Shown piece by piece: positions 1 through 6,010 of a stretch of DNA of 6,165 nucleotides. The DNA lies in assembly GCA_030642585.1 (NCBI GenBank), contig DAOWNN010000136.1, positions 1-6,165 on the forward strand, in the 5' to 3' direction. Source of the stretch: Bacteroidota bacterium (lineage in GTDB: Bacteria; Bacteroidota; Bacteroidia; Bacteroidales; VadinHA17). Every line of letters starts with the position of its first letter. Position 1 is the first letter of the stretch. A model generated the notes under the pieces. It was not told where the DNA came from. It saw nothing but the letters and a program-made list of their open reading frames with translations, and searched no databases. Both the position numbers and the translations under genes were made by a program.

Positions 1-222
1 GTTACAAATTGATTAGTATAATAAAAGTTCTCTTCCAGGCAGGAAGCCAGGGCTTATTGATTATCTGGATGTTATTAAAAGCTATGGTTTTTTTACATCG
101 AACTCACGTTATTTATACTATAAAGAAGCCACTGTTATTATTAGTATTATTTTTTATATTTATACATCCAATTAATTATACAACTTGTAAGTTTTTGAAT
201 TTAACCCATCCAAAAAAACAAA

Positions 223-843
223 ATGAAAAAAAAAGCATTTTTTACAGGCCTCCTGTTTTTTGTTTTCCTGGCATTAGGAATGCAAACAATGGGACAGCAA
301 ACAGTTGAATTATCTGAAGAGCAGTTTCATCAAAAGGGATATTATGTGAGGGTAGGAGCTGCCCCAACTTTTGGATATTCTGATTTTGAAGATTCCTTTG
401 AATATTCTGAATATGGGTTTTTCTTTAATTTGCGCGCAGGGTATCGTTTTTCAAATAAAATTGGTGCACACGCTATTTTTTCCTGGATGCTTGCAGAAGG
501 GAAAACAGACAACACCGCTTATGATGTAGACAAGTTTAACATGATCGGAGTGGGGGGTGGATTTACCTTTTATTTTGGAAAGGGATACAGTTACATCATT
601 CCTGAAATTATGGCCAATGAAATCAGCACAACCATAAATGATGTAGACTGGAATTCTACTATTGGGCTGGGAATGAATTTGTATGCTGGGCATGATATAA
701 ACCTCGGGAAAGGCCTGGGCCTGGGTATTATGGGATTTATACATTATAGCACTGTAAATCTGGAACTTTCTGGTCCTGATGATTTGCTGGGGGTAACAAA
801 CTTTTACTATGGAGCAGAAATTTCTCTTCGCTTTGGCAAGTAG
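223..843 (+). CDS. Small outer-membrane beta-barrel protein (porin-like, hypothetical)
   Basis: This 206-residue protein is probably an eight-stranded outer-membrane barrel. Seen in sequence: a lysine-rich start followed by a hydrophobic stretch (residues 5-20) and a likely signal-peptidase cut near G24 before QQ. After that come alternating polar/aromatic segments at roughly 38-50, 65-75, 79-92, 104-118, 121-131, 144-157, 163-178 and 191-205, glycine-rich (GVGGGFTFYFG, GLGLGIMGF), ending in a strand with a near-terminal Phe (SLRFGK), as barrel proteins often do. Length and layout suit the 'outer membrane beta-barrel protein' (OmpW/OmpA-barrel-like) group common in Bacteroidota. The substrate or role cannot be read from sequence. 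The ATG at 223 is chosen because it begins the signal peptide; the leader before it is A-rich with no Shine-Dalgarno. It stands alone, 88 bp before atpD, and is probably transcribed separately. Confidence 0.8.
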   Translation: MKKKAFFTGLLFFVFLALGMQTMGQQTVELSEEQFHQKGYYVRVGAAPTFGYSDFEDSFEYSEYGFFFNLRAGYRFSNKIGAHAIFSWMLAEGKTDNTAYDVDKFNMIGVGGGFTFYFGKGYSYIIPEIMANEISTTINDVDWNSTIGLGMNLYAGHDINLGKGLGLGIMGFIHYSTVNLELSGPDDLLGVTNFYYGAEISLRFGK

Positions 844-890
844 GTTCATTATTCAATGTATTTAATTCATCCGGGGATAAAAAAAAATAT

Positions 891-898
891 TAAATTTG
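891..898 (+). promoter_or_regulatory. Bacteroidota-type -7 promoter box upstream of atpD
   Basis: TAAATTTG is a perfect match to the TAnnTTTG -7 element recognised by the primary sigma factor of Bacteroidota. It lies 33 bp before the atpD ATG, which would give a leader of about 25-30 nt. I see no good TTTG or TTG -33 element at the usual 19-21 bp spacing, so the assignment rests on the -7 box and its position. It would drive atpD-atpC and possibly the hydrolase. Confidence 0.5.
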
Positions 899-931
899 TG
901 GGATTCAAAATACTTGTAAAACTTTTAGTAA

Positions 932-2443
932 ATGGCAAACAATAACGGAATAATTGCACAAATAATTGGACCTGTTGTGGATGTTAGTTTTGAAGGGGAA
1001 GAAATGGTACTTCCAGATATTATGGATGCTCTTCAGATTAAAAGAGAGGATGGCTCAATTATTGTTCTTGAATGTCAGCAACATATAGGTGAGAATACTG
1101 TGAGAACTATTGCAATGGACTCAACAGACGGGCTTCAAAGGGGAACAGAGGTTATTGCCACAGGAAGCCCGATTATGATGCCCGTAGGAGAGCAAATACG
1201 AGGTCGGCTTATGAATGTGATTGGAGATGCAATTGATGGTATTGGTACGCTTGACCGGAAAAAGGGTTACCCTATTCACAGTAAACCACCTAAATTTGAG
1301 GATCTTACTACAGAAAAAGAAGTTCTGTTTACAGGGATTAAAGTAATTGATTTAATAGAGCCCTATTCAAAAGGGGGGAAAATCGGACTTTTTGGAGGAG
1401 CCGGTGTTGGGAAAACCGTGGTGATTCTGGAGCTTATCAACAATGTTGCAAAAGCTTACACCGGACTTTCTGTATTTGCCGGTGTTGGTGAAAGAACAAG
1501 GGAAGGAAATGACCTTTTAAGAGAAATGCTCGAAGCAGGAGTAATTGATTATGGTGAAGAATTTCTTAAAGATATGGAAGCCGGGGGATGGGACCTGAGT
1601 AAAGTGGATATGAAAAAGCTTAAAGAATCCAAACTGGCGCTTGTTTTTGGTCAGATGAATGAACCTCCGGGAGCAAGGGCCAGAGTTGCTCTTTCAGGAC
1701 TTTCGATAGCTGAGTATTTCAGGGATGGTGAAGGAGAAGGGAAGAGTCGTGATATACTTTTCTTTATGGATAATATTTTCCGTTTTACTCAAGCTGGCTC
1801 TGAAGTTTCTGCCCTTTTGGGACGTATGCCATCTGCTGTAGGATACCAGCCCACTCTTGCTACAGAGATGGGCGAAATGCAGGAGCGTATCACTTCCACA
1901 AAGCATGGATCAATTACTTCAGTGCAGGCAGTTTATGTGCCGGCCGATGACCTTACCGATCCGGCACCGGCAACCACTTTTGCACACCTTGATGCGACAA
2001 CAGTATTGAGCAGGAAAATAGCAGAACTGGGAATATATCCGGCAGTGGATCCCCTGGATTCAACATCGCGGATATTAGAACCAAATATTGTTGGCAAACA
2101 ACATTATGATACCGCCCAGCGAGTTAAAGAAATTTTGCAGAGATATAAGGAGCTTGCCGATATTATTGCAATTTTGGGTATGGATGAGCTCTCAGAGGAA
2201 GATAAACTGGTGGTTCAAAGAGCCAGGAGAGTAGAACGCTTCCTTTCTCAGCCATTCCATGTGGCAGAACAATTTACAGGAATACCGGGGAAATGGGTGC
2301 CCATTGAAGATACAATAAAGGGCTTTAATATGATCATGGATGGTGAAGTGGATGAATATCCTGAAGGGGCTTTTCATATGGTTGGTACTATTGAAGAAGC
2401 TATTGAAAAAGGAAAGAAAATGCTTGCAGAAACAGGGAGTTGA
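932..2443 (+). CDS. atpD: F1F0 ATP synthase subunit beta
   Basis: Catalytic beta subunit of the F1 sector, which makes ATP from ADP and phosphate at the membrane, driven by the ion gradient through F0. The full 503 residues are present. Visible landmarks: N-terminal barrel domain (IIGPVVDVSF, 11-20), Walker A GGAGVGKT at 155-162, catalytic Glu187 in GERTREGNDL, Walker B strand ILFFMD ending at D280, the PAVDPLDSTS signature at 370-379, and the DELSEED loop at 418-424. Between VID and LALVFGQMNEPPG there is an insertion of about 27 residues (around 207-233: YGEEFLKDME..., DLSKVDM...) absent from E. coli beta and typical of Bacteroidota. The start is fixed by the family N-terminus (MANNNGIIAQIIGPV). 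The gene is followed 41 bp later by atpC; the other ATP synthase genes are not in the window, so they must lie elsewhere, as is usual in many flavobacteria. Confidence 0.98.
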   Translation: MANNNGIIAQIIGPVVDVSFEGEEMVLPDIMDALQIKREDGSIIVLECQQHIGENTVRTIAMDSTDGLQRGTEVIATGSPIMMPVGEQIRGRLMNVIGDAIDGIGTLDRKKGYPIHSKPPKFEDLTTEKEVLFTGIKVIDLIEPYSKGGKIGLFGGAGVGKTVVILELINNVAKAYTGLSVFAGVGERTREGNDLLREMLEAGVIDYGEEFLKDMEAGGWDLSKVDMKKLKESKLALVFGQMNEPPGARARVALSGLSIAEYFRDGEGEGKSRDILFFMDNIFRFTQAGSEVSALLGRMPSAVGYQPTLATEMGEMQERITSTKHGSITSVQAVYVPADDLTDPAPATTFAHLDATTVLSRKIAELGIYPAVDPLDSTSRILEPNIVGKQHYDTAQRVKEILQRYKELADIIAILGMDELSEEDKLVVQRARRVERFLSQPFHVAEQFTGIPGKWVPIEDTIKGFNMIMDGEVDEYPEGAFHMVGTIEEAIEKGKKMLAETGS

Positions 2444-2484
2444 TAATTTTCCCTGGGCTTAAATAATTTAGGGCTTACAAAAAT

Positions 2485-2727
2485 ATGTTTCTTGAAATAA
2501 TTACACCTGAAAAAACAGTTTATACGGGAGAAATAAAATTAATCCGTGTTCCCGGGAGTGATGGTTCTTTTGAGGTTCTTTCAGACCATGCCCCAATCAT
2601 ATCCACTCTTCAAAAAGGAGATATTAAAATAGTGACAAAAGATGATAAGGAAAATCATTTTGAGATAAACGGAGGCGTAATTGAAGTAAAAGAAAATAAG
2701 ATTATTGTACTTGGAGAATTTATTTAA
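2485..2727 (+). CDS. atpC: F1F0 ATP synthase subunit epsilon, short form (N-terminal domain only)
   Basis: Epsilon is part of the rotor stalk and couples the c-ring/gamma rotor to F1. The 80 residues match only the N-terminal beta-sandwich: MFLEIITPEKTVYTGE at the start, the VPGSDGSFEVLSDHAPIIS signature (about 22-40), then GDIKI, INGGVIEVKENKIIVL and a stop. The two-helix C-terminal hairpin that inhibits ATP hydrolysis in E. coli and Bacillus epsilon (about 135 residues) is missing entirely. Short epsilon proteins are common in Bacteroidota, so this is probably natural and not a truncation; the reading frame is intact and ends at TAA. It lies 41 bp after atpD and ends one base before the next ATG, consistent with one transcript. 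No Shine-Dalgarno is seen before the ATG. Confidence 0.95.
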   Translation: MFLEIITPEKTVYTGEIKLIRVPGSDGSFEVLSDHAPIISTLQKGDIKIVTKDDKENHFEINGGVIEVKENKIIVLGEFI

Positions 2728-2728
2728 T

Positions 2729-3460
2729 ATGAAACATTTCCTGCTTATAACTTTTTTATTTGCTATACCTGTATTATCTATTGGGCAAAAGCAAATTTCT
2801 TTTCTTTCAGAAGATAGTCTTAGTATTACAGCTGATATTTATGAGCAGGATGTGGATTTCCCCTATGTGGTATTTTTTCACCAGGCCGGTTCTTCAAGAG
2901 GGGAATACAGGGAAATTGCTCCCAGATTTCTAAAAATGGGATATAACGCTTTGGTGGTCGACCTCAGGTCGGGAAAAGAAAGCAATTATATTCAAAACCA
3001 AACTGCAGAAAAGGCAAATGATTTAAACCTGGCCAGGGAAATGACAGATGCCCGGCAGGATGTTCATGCTGCCATTCATTATGCTCAAAAGCTTAGAAAC
3101 TACCAGCCAGTAATTGTTTTTGGTAGTTCTTATTCAGCTTCTCTGGTTTTAGAAGAAGCTGCCAGTGACAGCCTGATTAGTGCGGTAATTGCTTTTAGTC
3201 CGGGAGAGTATTTTAGGGGACATTCGGTAAAGGATTCTATTGCAGGATTAAGTATCCCCTATTTTGTGTCGGGAAGTCAGCCTGAAAAGGACTATATCTA
3301 TGAACTTTTGTCAAAAACCAATGCACCCGGAGGTATAATTTTTATTCCTGAAACCGGGCCTGGAAAACATGGAGCCAGCTCTCTTTGGTCAAGTAATGAA
3401 AACTCTTCTGAATATTGGCTTGCACTGGTAATGTTTATTCGCTCTCTGGGAAATAAATAG
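2729..3460 (+). CDS. Secreted alpha/beta-hydrolase family protein
   Basis: A 243-residue protein with a signal peptide (MKHFLLITFLFAIPVLSIGQ, likely cut around residue 20), so it acts outside the cytoplasm, probably in the periplasm. The alpha/beta-hydrolase core is visible: strand YVVFFHQAGSS (46-56, oxyanion-hole region), GYNALVVDLRSG (71-82), nucleophile elbow VFGSSYSAS with predicted Ser134 (130-138), and a C-terminal GKHG with predicted catalytic His214. The acid is uncertain; D188 after strand IPYFVSGSQ is the best candidate. The elbow reads G-S-S-Y-S, not the classical G-x-S-x-G. The layout resembles dienelactone-hydrolase/esterase-like members; the substrate is unknown. ATG 2729 is preferred over an upstream TTG at 2705 because it begins the signal peptide and does not overlap atpC. 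The one-base gap after the atpC stop (TAATATG) suggests translational coupling. Confidence 0.8.
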   Translation: MKHFLLITFLFAIPVLSIGQKQISFLSEDSLSITADIYEQDVDFPYVVFFHQAGSSRGEYREIAPRFLKMGYNALVVDLRSGKESNYIQNQTAEKANDLNLAREMTDARQDVHAAIHYAQKLRNYQPVIVFGSSYSASLVLEEAASDSLISAVIAFSPGEYFRGHSVKDSIAGLSIPYFVSGSQPEKDYIYELLSKTNAPGGIIFIPETGPGKHGASSLWSSNENSSEYWLALVMFIRSLGNK

Positions 3461-3463
3461 TAC

Positions 3464-3484
3464 CGGGTTTCGGGTTTAGAGTTA
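3464..3484 (+). repeat. Short degenerate tandem GGGTTT repeat
   Basis: Two exact copies of CGGGTTT stand head to tail (3464-3470, 3471-3477), followed by a decayed copy AGAGTTA. They begin four bases after the hydrolase stop. Loose GGGTTT/GAGTTT runs of this kind are a familiar intergenic sequence in flavobacterial genomes. A partly complementary stretch (AAATCTCAAACTCCC, 3503-3517) follows, so weak folding as a 3' end signal is possible but not strong. Confidence 0.45.
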
Positions 3485-3748
3485 GCTTAAAGTTCCAGTT
3501 TTCAAATCTCAAACTCCCAAAAACAAAGAACAAAAAAAATAGCGCATTTCCACCAAAGTGTTACTTTTAGCCCTGTATAATCGTCAAAAACTGCCTGGTA
3601 CTAAAATATTCCACGCGAAGCCCATCAATAAGCACATTAACTGCAAGCCTTCGCATATATTAATAGGTAATTTATAACTGTATTTTCTACATTTTTACCC
3701 TTACATGCCAGATCTTTCAGTAACAAACATAATCAGTTAATATATAAT
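3485..3748. other. Intergenic spacer upstream of the decarboxylase gene
   Basis: No coding frame, tRNA or rRNA is apparent here. The stretch is AT-rich. Two near matches to the -7 box TAnnTTTG occur: TACTTTTA within the segment near 3562-3569, and TACATTTT at 3688-3695. Each has the final G replaced and neither has a clear -33 element. The second lies about 55 bp before the decarboxylase ATG and is the more plausible promoter. A 6-bp inverted pair GCGAAG/CTTCGC (3615-3620 and 3649-3654) is too weak to call a terminator. Confidence 0.4.
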
Positions 3749-5164
3749 ATGAATACAGAAGAATTTAAAAAACAGGCCCACGAATTTGTAGATTGGATGG
3801 CAGAATATTTTGAGTCGGTTGAAAAATTTCCGGTGAAAGCAAAGGTAAACCCGGGAGAAATACTGGAAAAGCTTCCATTGAATCCACCGGCAGAAGCAGA
3901 AAGCATGGATGAGATATTTCGAGATTTCAGGCAAATTATCTTACCCGGAATGACCCATTGGCAAAGTCCGAATTTCTTTGCCTATTTTCCGGCAAATTCC
4001 AGCTATCCATCCGTGCTTGCCGAAATGCTTACCGCAACATTGGGGGCGCAGTGTATGATTTGGGAAACATCTCCTGCAGCTGCTGAACTGGAAGAAAGAG
4101 TAATGAACTGGCTTATTCAAATGATGGGCCTTCCACAGCAATTTGAAGGCGTTATACAAGATACCGCCTCTACAGCAACACTTACGGCATTCCTTACAGC
4201 CAGGGAAAAAGCATCACAATTTCAGATCAATGAAACTGGCTTTGAGGGGAATGAAAAATTCAGGATCTACTGCTCCACCGAAACCCATTCTTCCATTGAA
4301 AAAGCAGTAAAAATTGCTGGCTTTGGAAAAAGTAGTCTTGTTAAGATTGGCGTAGATGAAGAATTTAAGATGATCCCGGGTTTATTAAAGGAAGCCATAA
4401 TCAGCGACCTCAAACAGGGTTTTAGACCCTTATGTATTGTTGCTACCATTGGTACAACCTCAACCACTGCTATTGACCCCCTGGAAGAAATAGCTCAAAT
4501 AAGTTCTGAATATAAAATCTGGCTTCATGTGGATGCTGCTCTGGCTGGATCTGCCCTGATCTTACCTGAATTTCGCTGGATGATAAATGGTATTGAAAAG
4601 GTGGATAGTTTTGTGTTTAATCCTCACAAATGGCTATTTACTAATTTCGATTGTTCAGCATATTTCGTGCGCGACGCAGAATTACTAATAAAAACACTTG
4701 AAATTTTACCCGAATATTTAAAAACCAACTCCAGGGGACAGGTAAATGATTACCGTGACTGGGGAATTCCTCTCGGAAGAAGATTCAGGGCCCTGAAACT
4801 GTGGTTTGTAATTCGGAATTTCGGACAGAATGGTTTACAGGAGAAGCTCCGCTATCATTTACAGCTAAGCCAACAATTAAAAGAGACTATCAATGAATCA
4901 GATGATTTTGAAATTATGGCTCCCGTGCCTCTTAATACCATTTGTTTCAGGTATAATCCATCAGGTATAAATGATGCTGCACAATTAGATAAAATGAACG
5001 AAACCCTGATGCACAAGCTGAATGATTCAGGAAAAGTTTATTTTACCCATACCCGCCTGAATGGAAATTATGCGATCAGGTTTGTAATTGGACAAACCAA
5101 TGTTACCGAAAAACATATTAATAATGCCTGGGATCTGATACAGGAGTTTTCACAAGGAATATAA
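3749..5164 (+). CDS. PLP-dependent aromatic-L-amino-acid decarboxylase family protein (group II decarboxylase)
   Basis: Predicted cytoplasmic enzyme that removes CO2 from an aromatic amino acid (Trp, Tyr, DOPA, 5-HTP or Phe) to give the amine. The 471 residues match the full family length. Visible landmarks: HWQSPNFFAYFPANSSYP (70-87), WETSPAAAELE (105-115), GVIQDTASTATL (134-145), His180 in ETHSS (stacks on PLP), HVDAALAGSA with Asp262 (binds the pyridine nitrogen), NPHKW with Lys294 (Schiff base), and PEYLK with Tyr323 on the mobile catalytic loop, then IPLGRRFRALKLWF (340-353). Spacing of His180/Asp262/Lys294/Tyr323 parallels human DDC H192/D271/K303/Y332. Keeping Tyr (not Phe) on the loop argues for decarboxylation and not for the oxidative aldehyde-synthase variant. 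Gly343 before RRF is the state found in indole-using plant enzymes and in animal DDC, so substrate remains open. It is a stand-alone gene; no transporter or amine oxidase is adjacent. Confidence 0.93.
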   Translation: MNTEEFKKQAHEFVDWMAEYFESVEKFPVKAKVNPGEILEKLPLNPPAEAESMDEIFRDFRQIILPGMTHWQSPNFFAYFPANSSYPSVLAEMLTATLGAQCMIWETSPAAAELEERVMNWLIQMMGLPQQFEGVIQDTASTATLTAFLTAREKASQFQINETGFEGNEKFRIYCSTETHSSIEKAVKIAGFGKSSLVKIGVDEEFKMIPGLLKEAIISDLKQGFRPLCIVATIGTTSTTAIDPLEEIAQISSEYKIWLHVDAALAGSALILPEFRWMINGIEKVDSFVFNPHKWLFTNFDCSAYFVRDAELLIKTLEILPEYLKTNSRGQVNDYRDWGIPLGRRFRALKLWFVIRNFGQNGLQEKLRYHLQLSQQLKETINESDDFEIMAPVPLNTICFRYNPSGINDAAQLDKMNETLMHKLNDSGKVYFTHTRLNGNYAIRFVIGQTNVTEKHINNAWDLIQEFSQGI

Positions 5165-5168
5165 ATTG

Positions 5169-5179
5169 CCGCATAGCGG
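5169..5179 (+). terminator. Weak short hairpin just after the decarboxylase stop
   Basis: CCGC-ATA-GCGG forms a 4-bp GC stem with a 3-base loop, starting 5 bp after the decarboxylase stop codon and followed by TTT. The stem is short and the T-run poor, so it may be a weak or Rho-assisted 3' end, or chance. Confidence 0.25.
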
Positions 5180-5229
5180 TTTAGGTATTGAAGCTTACGA
5201 TTCCCTTTTTGCCCGCTTTTATGTTAATT

Positions 5230-5515
5230 ATGGATGAATTCAATCTGGAGGATTTAAGCATAAGGCTTAAGAAGCATGAAGATCCTGACAGGGCCTTTCA
5301 GATGAAAAAATACACGAAAGACCGCTACCCATTTTTTGGTATTCAGGCAAATCCTGGCCCTTAAAGACTCAAAAGAGTTTTTTATAAGAAAAGCAATTGG
5401 TTGGGCCCTTCGTGAATACTCAAAAACCAACCCCGATTGGGTTATAGAATTTATTGATAAAACGACAATGTCGGGATTAAGCACAAGAGAAGCATTGAAA
5501 AGAATAAATGGATGA
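5230..5515 (+). pseudogene. Remnant of a DNA alkylation repair (AlkD-like) gene, internal deletion plus frame change
   Basis: Intact AlkD-type proteins (about 230 residues, ALK/HEAT repeats) are glycosylases that remove bulky or cationic N3/N7-alkyl purines. Here only the two ends remain. The frame from ATG 5230 (or the in-frame ATG 5221) reads an N-terminal piece with MKKYTKDRYPFFGIQA, typical of family residues about 25-45, and stops at TAA 5362. The frame shifted by one base then reads ILALKDSKEFFIRKAIGWAL and REYSKTNPDWVIEF, ending at TGA 5513, the typical C-terminus. The Trp in AIGW should correspond to Trp187 of Bacillus cereus AlkD. About 130 codons between, including the region of catalytic Asp113 and Trp109, are absent. 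The junction lies near 5345-5362. The gene is dead; a stem-loop follows 6 bp after its old stop. Confidence 0.85.
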
Positions 5516-5521
5516 ACTATG

Positions 5522-5553
5522 AAGCTTAAGTCAAATCCAAATTACTTAAGCTT
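5522..5553 (+). terminator. Perfect 10-bp stem-loop, likely intrinsic terminator of the alkD remnant
   Basis: AAGCTTAAGT (5522-5531) and ACTTAAGCTT (5544-5553) are perfectly complementary with a 12-nt loop, followed by ATTTTG. It begins 6 bp after the alkD-remnant stop, the expected place for a transcription terminator, although the stem is AT-rich. Ten of the loop bases also match a downstream segment as an inverted repeat (see the next entry). Confidence 0.55.
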
Positions 5554-5653
5554 ATTTTGTGACTAGATATTCTTAGCCTCGTAAGGAAGAATGACTGTAC
5601 TGGGGTGGCAAGAAAAGAATAGCCACACCAAGAAAACACCAGGAATTTGGATT
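5534..5653. repeat. 10-bp inverted repeat pair flanking small hairpins
   Basis: AATCCAAATT (5534-5543) is perfectly inverted at 5644-5653 (AATTTGGATT). Between the arms are two local hairpins: ATTCTT/AAGAAT with an inner CCT/AGG (5569-5592, loop CGTA) and GTGGC/GCCAC (5605-5626). The left arm occupies the loop of the preceding stem-loop, so the two pairings cross. It could be a small decayed element or a structured RNA; with AT-rich 10-bp arms, chance is not excluded. Confidence 0.4.
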
Positions 5654-5674
5654 GATGATTAAAGATCGTGTCAC

Positions 5675-5783
5675 TTTCCTGTTTTGTGCACGACATGAAT
5701 GCCATAAACGCACATCCTTGATAATCAGCGGTTTATCTTTTAATAATTTGAATATTGGGTGACCAATTACACAAAACAGGAAA
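5675..5783. repeat. 109-bp MITE-like element with perfect 14-bp inverted ends
   Basis: TTTCCTGTTTTGTG (5675-5688) is repeated exactly inverted as CACAAAACAGGAAA (5770-5783), with 81 bp between. A 14-bp perfect pair in so short a stretch is very unlikely by chance. Inside there is a smaller stem, ATAAACGC (5704-5711) with GC(G)GTTTAT (5728-5736, one bulged G). No coding frame is present and no clear target-site duplication flanks the ends. This fits either a non-autonomous miniature element or a long-stem RNA structure; the transposase that would move it is not in the window. Confidence 0.5.
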
Positions 5784-5830
5784 TAGAAAATAAGCGGTAG
5801 AATATTGCCTTGTCATAGCATTCGCCTATT

Positions 5831-5894
5831 GCGGTCAGGCATTGCCATATTCCTGTATTAAGCATTGTTCTCTGACCGCCGATCTGTATGGCAA
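5831..5894. repeat. Two interleaved 8-bp inverted repeats (pseudoknot topology)
   Basis: GCGGTCAG (5831-5838) pairs with CTGACCGC (5872-5879), and TTGCCATA (5842-5849) pairs with TATGGCAA (5887-5894). Both are perfect and the order A-B-A'-B' makes them cross, so if transcribed they could form an H-type pseudoknot; as DNA they could be nested element ends. No gene overlaps them. Confidence 0.45.
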
Positions 5895-5900
5895 ATCTAA

Positions 5901-6010
5901 CCCCGGGTTGCACCCACTTAAGCAGTCATCCTTAAGAAAAGTCATTGTGAATATATTATGTTCAAGTTTGTATTATGGCTGGTTACTCCAAACCGTGAGC
6001 TTACCCGGGG
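5901..6010. repeat. Hairpin repeat apparently split by a ~91-bp insertion
   Basis: CCCCGGGT (5901-5908) and ACCCGGGG (6003-6010) are perfect inverted copies, 94 bp apart. The left half continues TTGCACCC, then unrelated sequence follows from 5916. Removing 5916-6006 would restore CCCCGGGT-TGC-ACCCGGGG, a tight 8-bp hairpin with a 3-base loop. ACCC occurs on both sides of the extra segment (5912-5915 and 6003-6006), as a 4-bp target duplication would. The inserted segment has no clear inverted ends and no coding potential. Confidence 0.4.

Noticed and set aside
17..175. Open frame containing PGRKPGLIDYLDVIKSYGFF that could be the tail of an upstream gene
   Set aside because: A stop at 14-16 separates it from anything upstream, it has no start codon in a sensible place, and its end is low-complexity AT-rich sequence. 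It may be a decayed fragment but is not supportable.
181..200. Possible -7 box before the outer-membrane protein gene (TAAGTTTTTG)
   Set aside because: The spacing has one base more than TAnnTTTG and no -33 element is seen, so it was not listed as a promoter.
9..308. 99-residue open frame starting with TTG and overlapping the outer-membrane protein gene
   Set aside because: It has a non-ATG start in an AT-rich leader, reads through the signal-peptide region of the real gene in another frame, and has no recognisable family features.
2705..2728. Upstream TTG start for the hydrolase, adding eight residues
   Set aside because: It overlaps the end of atpC and places YLENLF before a textbook signal peptide that begins at ATG 2729.
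3749..5164. Glutamate decarboxylase or diaminobutyrate decarboxylase as the product
   Set aside because: The HWQSPNFFAYFPANSSYP, ETHSS and IPLGRRFRALKLWF blocks match the aromatic amino acid decarboxylase branch much better than the GAD or DABA branches.
5254..5484. 76-residue open frame on the minus strand
   Set aside because: It is antisense to the AlkD-like remnant, whose plus-strand frames carry clear family motifs.
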